Shown in pieces: positions 13,671 to 19,968 of a stretch of DNA of 19,968 nt. The translations under genes and the position numbers were made by a program. Under the pieces are notes generated by a model, which was not told the origin of the DNA, made no database searches, and was given only the letters and a program-made list of their open reading frames with translations. Every line of letters starts with the position of its first letter. The stretch's first letter is position 1. Source of the stretch: Acidobacteriota bacterium (GTDB lineage Bacteria > Acidobacteriota > Blastocatellia > Pyrinomonadales > Pyrinomonadaceae); assembly GCA_963169175.1 (NCBI GenBank), contig CAUJFK010000416.1, positions 1-19,968 on the forward strand. Direction: 5' to 3'.

Positions 13671-14747
13671 ATGCGCACGGTACTATACATTTTTGCGGAA
13701 TGTCTGTTTATCCTTTTCGCCTTTTCCATTGTCCAGGCACACGACCCGGGCCTGAGTGCGGCCGAGGTGAAACTTGACGGCAGCGTTTTGAAGGTCAGGG
13801 TCTCATATGCACGGGCGGATATAGAGAGCTTGGTGAAACTCGACCTCGATGGGAATGGCGACGTTTCTCAAAGCGAATTTGACACGGTAAGAGTTCAGCT
13901 CGAAACGCTTGCGGCAGATGGCATCGAAATTCGTTTTGAGAAAGGACCTGCGGGACCAGACGTGGTGTCGGCGGCCATTGATGATAGCGGCGCGATCCAT
14001 TTTGATCTTTCGTTTGCGCGAGCAGGCCAGGAGCAGTTTACGTTTCGTGACCTAATGATCGGGCGTTTGGCACAAGGGCATAAGCAATATTTTTCCGTTC
14101 TTTCGGCGGATGGCCGAAGGATCGACGAGAAACTTCTGGATGCAAAGAATGAAGCTGTTGCGGTCGATCTGCGTTCAGTTGAACCTGACAGGCCGCAAAC
14201 ATTTTTGCAATTTATCGTACTTGGCATAGAGCATATTCTGACGGGTTTTGACCATCTGGTGTTTTTGCTTGCATTGTTACTGTTTGGCGGGAGCTTTCGC
14301 GAAGCGGCAAAAATAATCACATCGTTCACCGTTGCGCATTCGATCAGTCTGGCTTTGGCAACGTTCAATGTTATTCATCTCTCATCAAGCGTGGTTGAAC
14401 CGCTGATCGCCGCTTCGATCATCTATGTCGGACTGGAAAACATCTTTCGTCGCGAAATAAAATGGCGTTGGCTGTTAACATTCGCTTTTGGGCTTATTCA
14501 CGGGCTTGGATTTGCGACCGTTTTACGCGACCTTGGTATCGGTTCTGATATCGGGCAAACTGTGGTCCCTCTGTTGTCATTCAATTTTGGGGTCGAGCTG
14601 GGACAGATAGCTATAGCTGCGCTTGTTTTGCCCTTGATCTGGAAACTGAAACGGCGGCCGTCATTTATACCGGTGTATGTCCCGGCGTGTTCGATCGTGC
14701 TCGCATTGCTTGGCGGATATTGGTTGATCGAAAGAACCTTTCTTTAA
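13671..14747 (+). CDS. HupE/UreJ-type membrane protein with periplasmic EF-hand domain
   Basis: The 358-residue product has a signal peptide (about 1-23, ending VQA|HDPGLS). A soluble domain of about 150 residues follows and contains a canonical EF-hand calcium loop DLDGNGDVSQSE (58-69). The C-terminal ~180 residues are a multi-span HupE/UreJ domain with family motifs GIEHILTGFDHLVF (185-198, His188, Asp194, His195), SFTVAHSISL (His223) and GLIHGLGFATVL (His277). HupE and UreJ proteins are nickel permeases or metal-related membrane proteins of hydrogenase and urease clusters; no hydrogenase or urease genes are near here. With the TonB receptor 19 nt downstream, a role in metal uptake is inferred. 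The start has a GAGAGA ribosome site. Confidence 0.85.
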   Translation: MRTVLYIFAECLFILFAFSIVQAHDPGLSAAEVKLDGSVLKVRVSYARADIESLVKLDLDGNGDVSQSEFDTVRVQLETLAADGIEIRFEKGPAGPDVVSAAIDDSGAIHFDLSFARAGQEQFTFRDLMIGRLAQGHKQYFSVLSADGRRIDEKLLDAKNEAVAVDLRSVEPDRPQTFLQFIVLGIEHILTGFDHLVFLLALLLFGGSFREAAKIITSFTVAHSISLALATFNVIHLSSSVVEPLIAASIIYVGLENIFRREIKWRWLLTFAFGLIHGLGFATVLRDLGIGSDIGQTVVPLLSFNFGVELGQIAIAALVLPLIWKLKRRPSFIPVYVPACSIVLALLGGYWLIERTFL

Positions 14748-14766
14748 TCTGAATTCGGAGTAGATC

Positions 14767-17058
14767 ATGAAGTTTATACTTTTATTATTAGTGCTAACTC
14801 TATTTTGTTTCAGCAAGTTGTCGGCACAGAGCGAAGGCACGCGAACGCTGGCTGGGCTTGTTATCACACCGCAATTCGAGCGTGTTGCGAATGTTGCGAT
14901 CGAGGTTGATACCGCTAACGGAAAGCTGAACTTTGTTGCCGACGGGGAAGGCTCGTTCGCCGTTAAGGTGCCGGATGGGCCGGTCACGGTCAGGATCTCG
15001 GGGAAGAATATTTCAGCTTTCCAGCAGACATTTTCAGCTTTGGAACGGATCGACGATCTGCGGTTAAAGATCACTTACGTGATCCCGCAAATTGCCGAGA
15101 GCGTTGTTATCGAAGACGATGTGCTTGCCCCGGATGTGGAGAACCGCAACGACACCATCTACAAGAATTTTCTTTTCTCGCGTGACGACCAACTTGTTCA
15201 AACCTTGAACGCGGGGATCAATGCCGGGCAGCACGAAGGTGGCGGCAAATCGCTTGAGATACGGCGATTTGGGTTCAATATGGACCACGGCGGCGTGAAC
15301 GGTGGGCTTAAGGTGCTGGTCGATAATGTTCAGCAAAATCAGGCAACGCAGGGACACGGGCAAGGCTATCTCGGTTCGCTTAAATCGCTTTCACCAGAAC
15401 TTGTTGAGGACGTTTCGATAATAAACGGCCCATTCTCGGCACAGTACGGCGATTTTTCGGGCCTCGGCGTTGTTCATATCCGGCAAAAGGAAAGCTTGCC
15501 GCAAGTATTCACGGCCCGTGTGCAAACCGGCTCTCACAATTCGTTCAGGACGTTTCTGGCGTATAGCCCAGAGATCAATAACGTTCGATCGTTTGTGGCC
15601 TACGAAGGTTCGCGCACTGACGGCCCGTTTATTCTTCCGCTAAATTATAAACGCGATAATTTGACCGGCAATTTCACACGCGATATGGGCGGAATGCAAA
15701 CGACCGGATTTAAGTTCAATCTGGCGCGAAATACATATGATTCATCCGGCCAGATCCCGCTTGACGAGGTGGCAGCAGGCAGGCTTGATAGATTTGGCGC
15801 GTTTGATAAATTCACCGGCGGCAATATTTATTCGGGCACGACGGCCGTCTATTCTCGCAAAGATCTAAAATCGGGTGCGAGTTTTAAGGCCGATGCGTTT
15901 CTTGCACGCTCGCTGTTCGATCTATTTTCGAATTTTACGTTCTTTCTAAATGATGAAACGAACGGCGACGAAATCTTGCAGCACGATTCACGGCTTCAGG
16001 AAGGTGCGAACGTACAATACCAACAACCGTATAAGCTCTTTGGCGGCCAATCGCTTTTAACTATTGGCGGTAATCTGCATTTTAATCAGATCAACGTTGG
16101 GCTTGATAAAGCTATCGCCCGCGATCCGTTCCTGAATATTCAAAAGGCCCAGGCGAATGTCAATAATTACGCGACCTACATTCAAAACGGACTGGACCTG
16201 TTCGACGGGCATTTGCACATCGAGGCCGGTTTGCGTGCGGACTACTTTACCTTCGATGTAAACGAACGTGTCGATCCAACACTATCTGGAAAGGAAACGG
16301 CCGTGCGGCTGCAGCCGAAGTTCAGTGCCGCCTGGTCGCCGTTCGAAAACCTGCCGACGACGTTTTATTTTAATTATGGCCGCGGGATCGCAAGCCAGGA
16401 TGCACGCGGAGTTGTCAAAAATCCTGACGCCCCGAAAGTTTCGACGACTGATTTTTATCAGGCCGGGGCGTCCTATAACTCAAAGCGCTTCTCCGTCGCG
16501 TCCAGTCTGTTCTTGATCGACCGGTCGAACGAGCAGGTTTTTATCGCGGATGATAATACGATCGAGTTTGCCGGGCCGTCACGTTCGTACGGTTTTGAGG
16601 TCAAAACGTCAGCAAGGTTTACAAGATGGCTAAGTTTTAACAGCGGTGTTACACGTGTGCTCGAAGCGTTCTACATCGGCACGACGCCGCGTGAATTCGT
16701 GGATAGTGCCCCGCACGTGGTTGCGAACGCAAGCCTTGTGTTTACTGAAGTTAAAGGCTTTAACTCATCGATCAATTGGCGCCATATCAACAGATATCGC
16801 CTTGATCCGCTTGACGATTCGATCAGGGCGGCCGGGCACGATGTCGTCGATCTTGCCGTTTCAAAGCGCCTGAAGCGATGGGTCGATGTTAACGTCTCGA
16901 TCGACAATGTTTTGAACAAATGCTATTTCGAAACGCAGAATTATTTTGAATCGCGGCTCCGTCCAGGCGATCCGGCCGTCTCGCGCATTCATGCAACACC
17001 GGGTTATCCATTCACGGTAAGCCTGGGCCTGACGTTTCGAATCGGGGCAAAGAATTGA
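14767..17058 (+). CDS. TonB-dependent outer-membrane receptor
   Basis: The 763-residue product has a signal peptide (about 1-20). A carboxypeptidase-regulatory-like beta-sandwich (about 27-100) comes next, then a short ESVVIEDD stretch that may be the TonB box. The plug domain (about 125-245) shows DQLVQTLNAG, LKVLVDNVQQN and the PELVEDVSIINGPFSAQYGDFSG signature. A ~510-residue beta-barrel follows, with the final strand FTVSLGLTFRIG. The plug carries His156, His174 and His197 in Gly-rich loops, which could contact a metal or metal complex. It lies 19 nt after the HupE-like gene with ribosome site CGGAG and is the last gene of the operon. The substrate is unknown; metal is favoured by context, but a peptide or chelate is possible. 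Confidence 0.92.
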   Translation: MKFILLLLVLTLFCFSKLSAQSEGTRTLAGLVITPQFERVANVAIEVDTANGKLNFVADGEGSFAVKVPDGPVTVRISGKNISAFQQTFSALERIDDLRLKITYVIPQIAESVVIEDDVLAPDVENRNDTIYKNFLFSRDDQLVQTLNAGINAGQHEGGGKSLEIRRFGFNMDHGGVNGGLKVLVDNVQQNQATQGHGQGYLGSLKSLSPELVEDVSIINGPFSAQYGDFSGLGVVHIRQKESLPQVFTARVQTGSHNSFRTFLAYSPEINNVRSFVAYEGSRTDGPFILPLNYKRDNLTGNFTRDMGGMQTTGFKFNLARNTYDSSGQIPLDEVAAGRLDRFGAFDKFTGGNIYSGTTAVYSRKDLKSGASFKADAFLARSLFDLFSNFTFFLNDETNGDEILQHDSRLQEGANVQYQQPYKLFGGQSLLTIGGNLHFNQINVGLDKAIARDPFLNIQKAQANVNNYATYIQNGLDLFDGHLHIEAGLRADYFTFDVNERVDPTLSGKETAVRLQPKFSAAWSPFENLPTTFYFNYGRGIASQDARGVVKNPDAPKVSTTDFYQAGASYNSKRFSVASSLFLIDRSNEQVFIADDNTIEFAGPSRSYGFEVKTSARFTRWLSFNSGVTRVLEAFYIGTTPREFVDSAPHVVANASLVFTEVKGFNSSINWRHINRYRLDPLDDSIRAAGHDVVDLAVSKRLKRWVDVNVSIDNVLNKCYFETQNYFESRLRPGDPAVSRIHATPGYPFTVSLGLTFRIGAKN

Positions 17059-17317
17059 GGTTATCGACTTCGTGCACAAAGGCCACTCAGAATTCAATCT
17101 GGATCATCGCGGTTTGTTCAACGTGGCATAAGATCGAACGGAGGCTGCTTCGTGGGTTTTGTTCCTGATTCGTGCATTTCGTGGTGGCGAAGCCGGCCCC
17201 TGGAACACGAAACAGACGAAACAAGAAAATCCGAAATCGAAAGGATCCAGATGCCTTTTGCGAAAGGTGCATACCTTGAATAAACCATGTCTGGATCGTC
17301 ATCAAACAAAAATGCAC
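17059..17317. repeat. Intergenic region with inverted repeats upstream of the sulfur operon
   Basis: No gene is seen here. An imperfect inverted repeat built of TTCGTG-like units (17168-17183 against 17206-17221, with TTTCGTG/CACGAAA perfect) probably ends the TonB-receptor transcript or is an intergenic repeat. Further on, GATCCAGA (17244-17251) and TCTGGATC (17290-17297) form an 8-bp inverted repeat enclosing a palindrome AAGGT-GCAT-ACCTT (17265-17278). Both lie directly upstream of the sulfur-operon promoter and may bind a regulator. Confidence 0.45.
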
Positions 17318-17348
17318 TTGACAGACTGCCGGGGGTTGTGTCTATAAT
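17318..17348 (+). promoter_or_regulatory. Promoter of the sulfur assimilation operon
   Basis: A perfect -35 TTGACA (17318-17323) and a perfect -10 TATAAT (17343-17348) are separated by 19 nt. The spacer is longer than the usual 17, which often marks promoters that need an activator or are tuned down. Transcription would start near 17355. The first transcribed structure is the hairpin AACCGG-ATGG-CCGGTT (17358-17373). Confidence 0.7.
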
Positions 17349-17388
17349 CCCAAGTCGAACCGGATGGCCGGTTTGTTTGAAACACTCG

Positions 17389-17496
17389 ATGCATTTTCTT
17401 AACAGCATGTGTTGTTGCGCTTGTATGGACTGCATGTTCCTTTCTGGAGGACAGCGGCGGGGCGGAACATTGCGTATGCTTGATTTGAAGATGTAG
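17389..17496 (+). CDS. Cys-rich leader peptide of the sulfite reductase operon
   Basis: A short frame in the transcribed leader reads MHFLNS-MCCCACMDCMF and continues to a TAG at 17494-17496. It is 35 codons from ATG 17389 or 29 from ATG 17407. Five Cys codons (TGT TGT TGC, then TGT, then TGC) fall within eight codons at 17410-17433. The frame lies after a near-consensus promoter, and 23 nt after its stop comes a strong intrinsic terminator ahead of genes that reduce sulfite for cysteine synthesis. This is the layout of an amino-acid attenuator reading Cys-tRNA. Poly-Cys leader frames before sulfur genes are known in mycobacteria. Neither ATG has a strong ribosome site. The GGAGG at 17446-17450 lies inside the frame. 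Confidence 0.6.
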   Translation: MHFLNSMCCCACMDCMFLSGGQRRGGTLRMLDLKM

Positions 17497-17519
17497 CGAC
17501 GTAAAAGATCTAAACCAAA

Positions 17520-17569
17520 AGCCGGTTGTGAACTCCAGAAAACGAGTTCACAACCGGCTTTTTCTTTTT
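17520..17569 (+). terminator. Strong intrinsic terminator in the operon leader
   Basis: The perfect 16-bp stem AGCCGGTTGTGAACTC (17520-17535) and GAGTTCACAACCGGCT (17544-17559), with an 8-nt loop, is followed by TTTTCTTTTT (the stem's last base is also T). It lies between the Cys-rich leader and the ribosome site of the DUF2061 gene, so it must be read through for the operon to be expressed from the upstream promoter. A-rich sequence before the stem could also stop opposing transcription. Confidence 0.9.
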
Positions 17570-17589
17570 GCAAGTTTTCAGGGAGTCAA

Positions 17590-17880
17590 ATGGCGATAGA
17601 AACCAGTTACCGCAGTTTTAGCAAGGCGATCAGCTACCGCGTGCTTTCGACGATCATTACCGCGGGCATTGTGTTTGGGGTGACCGGCAAGGGAGAACTC
17701 GCGTTTGCGGTGGCGGGTTTCGATTCGCTGATAAAGGTACTTTCCTACTACCTGCATGAACGCGTGTGGGTATTTGTTCGCTTCGGGCTTGTGGACGGAC
17801 CGTCGGACGAGGTGGAGCATCCGGGCACACGCGAGATCGGCGCCGTACTTTCGGAAATGGAGCTGAGCGAGAAGGCATAG
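17590..17880 (+). CDS. DUF2061 family small membrane protein
   Basis: The 96-residue product has DUF2061 signatures SYRSFSKAISYRVLSTIIT (6-24) and LSYYLHERVW (51-60). There are two hydrophobic segments (about 17-36 and 38-54), so it is an inner-membrane protein. The C-terminal ~30 residues are an acidic soluble tail beyond the usual domain. The family is often found near sulfate or sulfite assimilation genes, and here it lies 18 nt before the sulfite reductase gene in one operon. A role in transport of a sulfur compound is a guess from context; no activity is established. Ribosome site GGGAG (17581-17585) lies just after the terminator. Confidence 0.85.
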   Translation: MAIETSYRSFSKAISYRVLSTIITAGIVFGVTGKGELAFAVAGFDSLIKVLSYYLHERVWVFVRFGLVDGPSDEVEHPGTREIGAVLSEMELSEKA

Positions 17881-17898
17881 AAAGGAAAGCTGGACAAA

Positions 17899-19494
17899 AT
17901 GGCTGTTATCAAAAAAGAAAATCCGGTCGAGAAGGCCAAGCGCGAGCGCGACGGGCTGGATTGTCTCGACAATATCATCGCTTACGCCCGGCAGGGCTTT
18001 GGATCGATCGAGGAAGACGACTTGAACGTGCGGCTGCGGTGGTACGGGCTTTATACCCAGCGGCCGGCCGAGGACGGATATTTCATGCTGCGGGTGAAGG
18101 TGCCGAGCGGCATTCTTTCTTCACTTCAGCTCCGGACGATCGGCGAGCTTTCGGTGCAGTACGCACGAGGGACAGGCGACATTACAACGCGCCAGGGAAT
18201 TCAGTTTCACTACATTCGCATCGACGAGGTACCGGCGATCTTTACCCGGCTTGAATCGGTCGGCCTTACGACCTCGGGTGCGTGCGGCGACATTACCCGA
18301 AACATTACAGGCTGTCCGCTGACCGGAATTGACCGCAACGAATTTATCAATACTGAGCCGGTCATCGAACGCGTCCATCGGTATTTTCTCGACAACCGCG
18401 AATTCTCGAATCTCCCGCGTAAGTTCAAGATCACGATCTCAGGCTGCCCGGTTTACTGTACCGGGCACGAGATCAACGACATCGGCCTAGTTGCGCTTAA
18501 TGGTGATAATGGGGTGGTTTTCGATCTCTGGGTTGGCGGCGGCCTCGGAGCAAAAGAGCGTTTCGGCGAACGGCTAGGCGTGCATGTCACGGAGGGGGAG
18601 ATCGCCCGTGTCTGTCACCACATCTGCGGAATATTTCGTGACCATGGGAACCGGCAGTCGCGGGCTCTTGCACGATTGAAATTTTTGATGGCGGATTGGG
18701 GGGCAGAGAAATTCAGAAACGAACTTGAAAACTGCCTCGGCTACAAGCTTACGCCCGGTGCTGCGCCGAAGGTCCCCGTTTCCGCCAATCGTGCGCATAT
18801 CGGTATCTTTGCACAAAAACAGGCCGGCCTTTCCTATGTCGGAGCAGCTACAACGGGCGGGCTTTTGTCCGGTGAGCAGATGATAGCGACGGCGAACATC
18901 GCCGACGAATTCGGCGGCGGCCGCGTTCGGCTGACACCAACGCAGAATCTGATCCTGCTCGATCTGCCGAGCGAACACGCTGACGCCGCGGCGTCGCGTC
19001 TTGCGGCAATAGGTCTGCACGTTCATCCTTCGATCTTTCGAACCGGCACAATCGCTTGCACAGGAACACAGTTTTGCAAACTGGCGCAGACCGAGACCAA
19101 GGCCCGTGCGGATGAACTTATCTCATATCTCGAAACAGCACTGCCCGAATTCAGATCGCCGCTGCGGATCAGCGTAACGGGCTGCCCAAATAGCTGTGCT
19201 CACTACCAGATATGCGACATCGGACTTGTCGGCGATTTTCTGAACACGACTGACGGAAAGGTCGAGGCGTTCCGTGTTTATCTCGGCGGCCATCTGGGCG
19301 AAGGTTACAAATTCGGGAGAAAGCTGAAGCGAAAGATCGTGGCAACCGAGATCAAACATTACGTCGAGGAGATCTCACGCGGATTTGTTAATGGCCGGAT
19401 CAGCGAGGCAGAGAGTTTTCAGGATTACATTGCGCGGCATACGACAGAGGAATTGGAGGCGCTTGCACCATGCACGCGGGCGGCGGCTATATGA
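17899..19494 (+). CDS. Siroheme/4Fe-4S sulfite reductase (NirA/SirA type, ferredoxin-dependent)
   Basis: The 531-residue enzyme reduces sulfite to sulfide by six electrons (or nitrite to ammonia in the sister enzymes). The 4Fe-4S/siroheme ligands are present as Cys387-x5-Cys393 (ACTGTQFCK) and Cys429-x3-Cys433 (TGCPNSCAHYQ). Two ferredoxin-like halves are visible: RLRWYGLYTQRP with YFMLRVKVPSG, and GRVRLTPTQN with LILLDLP. Tyr52 (GLYTQR) and Cys129 (SGACGD) correspond, by my alignment from memory, to the Tyr69-Cys161 crosslinked pair of Mycobacterium tuberculosis NirA, a sulfite reductase. That and the Cys-rich leader favour sulfite over nitrite. The length is normal. It overlaps the next gene by ATGA, so translation is probably coupled. 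The start has an AAAGGA ribosome site. Confidence 0.88.
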   Translation: MAVIKKENPVEKAKRERDGLDCLDNIIAYARQGFGSIEEDDLNVRLRWYGLYTQRPAEDGYFMLRVKVPSGILSSLQLRTIGELSVQYARGTGDITTRQGIQFHYIRIDEVPAIFTRLESVGLTTSGACGDITRNITGCPLTGIDRNEFINTEPVIERVHRYFLDNREFSNLPRKFKITISGCPVYCTGHEINDIGLVALNGDNGVVFDLWVGGGLGAKERFGERLGVHVTEGEIARVCHHICGIFRDHGNRQSRALARLKFLMADWGAEKFRNELENCLGYKLTPGAAPKVPVSANRAHIGIFAQKQAGLSYVGAATTGGLLSGEQMIATANIADEFGGGRVRLTPTQNLILLDLPSEHADAAASRLAAIGLHVHPSIFRTGTIACTGTQFCKLAQTETKARADELISYLETALPEFRSPLRISVTGCPNSCAHYQICDIGLVGDFLNTTDGKVEAFRVYLGGHLGEGYKFGRKLKRKIVATEIKHYVEEISRGFVNGRISEAESFQDYIARHTTEELEALAPCTRAAAI

Positions 19495-19968
19495 AAGATC
19501 AAACCAAACACGGAGTACTTGTGATCGGCCACGGAAGCCGGCGAAGCGAGGCGAATGACGATGTTCGCACCGCCGCGCGGCTGATCGGTGAACAAGGCGG
19601 ATTTCCACTGGTCGAGGCCGCGTTTCTTGAGATCGAAAGCCCGGATATCGGAGCTGGGTTTGCCGAGCTTGTTCGGCGCGGTGCTGATTCGATAACCGTT
19701 CATCCGTATTTCCTTTCGCCCGGCCGCCACACTCGGGGCGATGTTCCGGTAAAGGTAGCTGAAGCATCGGCCAGGCATCCCGGCGTTACCTATCGCATAA
19801 CTGAACCGCTCTCGGCCCACCGGCTTGTCATTGCGGCGTCGGTCGAGCGTGTGCGCGAAACGACAGCACAACGATCTACAAAAAATCCCTACCGACCGCG
19901 AATCCGGGAAAAGCAAGACGCCGAAAAGGGAAAGGTCTATATCGTCGGTGCGGGGCCCGGCGATCCGG
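19491..19968 (+). CDS. Siroheme biosynthesis fusion: sirohydrochlorin chelatase (CbiX/SirB) + uroporphyrinogen-III C-methyltransferase, 3' end outside window
   Basis: The frame is open to the window end (159 residues visible). Residues 1-~125 are a CbiX/SirB-type chelatase half: GVLVIGHGSR with metal-site His14 and VHPYFLSPGRH with His80, which insert iron into sirohydrochlorin. After a charged linker (about 125-147) the sequence GKVYIVGAGPGDP begins a SUMT/CobA methyltransferase, its SAM-binding glycine-rich start. The two activities are the first and last steps from uroporphyrinogen III to siroheme. They are placed directly behind the sulfite reductase that needs the cofactor. ATG 19491 overlaps the upstream TGA as ATGA; an in-frame ATG at 19470 is also possible. 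The middle step (precorrin-2 dehydrogenase) is not visible and could be further downstream. Confidence 0.88.
   Translation, partial: MKDQTKHGVLVIGHGSRRSEANDDVRTAARLIGEQGGFPLVEAAFLEIESPDIGAGFAELVRRGADSITVHPYFLSPGRHTRGDVPVKVAEASARHPGVTYRITEPLSAHRLVIAASVERVRETTAQRSTKNPYRPRIREKQDAEKGKVYIVGAGPGDP

Noticed and set aside
17350..17520. A SAM, cobalamin or other metabolite riboswitch in the operon leader
   Set aside because: I could not see a B12 box, a SAM-type kink-turn core or other known consensus; the Cys codons explain the leader better.
17118..17573. 151-codon minus-strand frame upstream of the sulfur operon
   Set aside because: It crosses the promoter, the Cys-rich leader and the terminator and has no recognisable features; it is a shadow.
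1..19968. CRISPR arrays, insertion sequences or transposase genes
   Set aside because: No regularly spaced repeat array and no transposase or integrase motif was seen on either strand.

Overview
The window looks like chromosomal DNA of a Gram-negative soil bacterium, most likely an Acidobacteriota of the Blastocatellia/Pyrinomonas type. The reasons are a secreted S46 dipeptidyl-peptidase, a DUF4331 + HupE + TonB-receptor operon, a NirA-type sulfite reductase, intergenic heptad repeats and moderate GC content. The assignment rests on gene content only and was not tested by a search.

Layout. (1) 1-4735 is core-like DNA: the 3' part of a TPR gene, a convergent gene for a secreted S46 peptidase (DPP7-type by its specificity residue) and a divergent secreted protein of unknown function with an internal duplication. 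(2) 4868-10090 is a small genomic island in a tRNA-Thr(TGU) gene. The intact tRNA is at the left edge and a 47-nt tRNA-Thr 3' half at the right edge. Cargo is an orphan AbiEi-like antitoxin/regulator, a self-inhibited Fic enzyme and a SWIM zinc-finger protein, followed by an in-frame open remnant. No integrase is present. Both edges carry paired TGTAG repeats with a 12-bp period, tRNA-core copies and AAGTATTGCARATAC palindromes. (3) 10650-17058 is a four-gene cell-envelope operon: TPR lipoprotein, DUF4331 protein, EF-hand/HupE membrane protein and TonB-dependent receptor. It looks like an uptake system, probably for a metal, but the substrate is not shown. (4) 17318-19968 is a sulfur assimilation operon: promoter, Cys-rich leader peptide, strong intrinsic terminator, DUF2061 membrane protein, siroheme sulfite reductase, and a fused sirohydrochlorin chelatase/uroporphyrinogen-III methyltransferase that runs off the window end.

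The most exciting item is the leader of region 4. A short reading frame with five Cys codons in eight (MCCCACMDC) lies between a near-consensus promoter and a 16-bp-stem terminator, directly ahead of the sulfite reductase operon. This has the layout of a cysteine-sensing attenuator: the pathway makes sulfide for cysteine, and the leader reads out Cys-tRNA supply. Poly-Cys leader ORFs before sulfur genes are known in mycobacteria; I know of none described in this lineage. The second item is the decayed tRNA-Thr island with its distinctive edge repeats.
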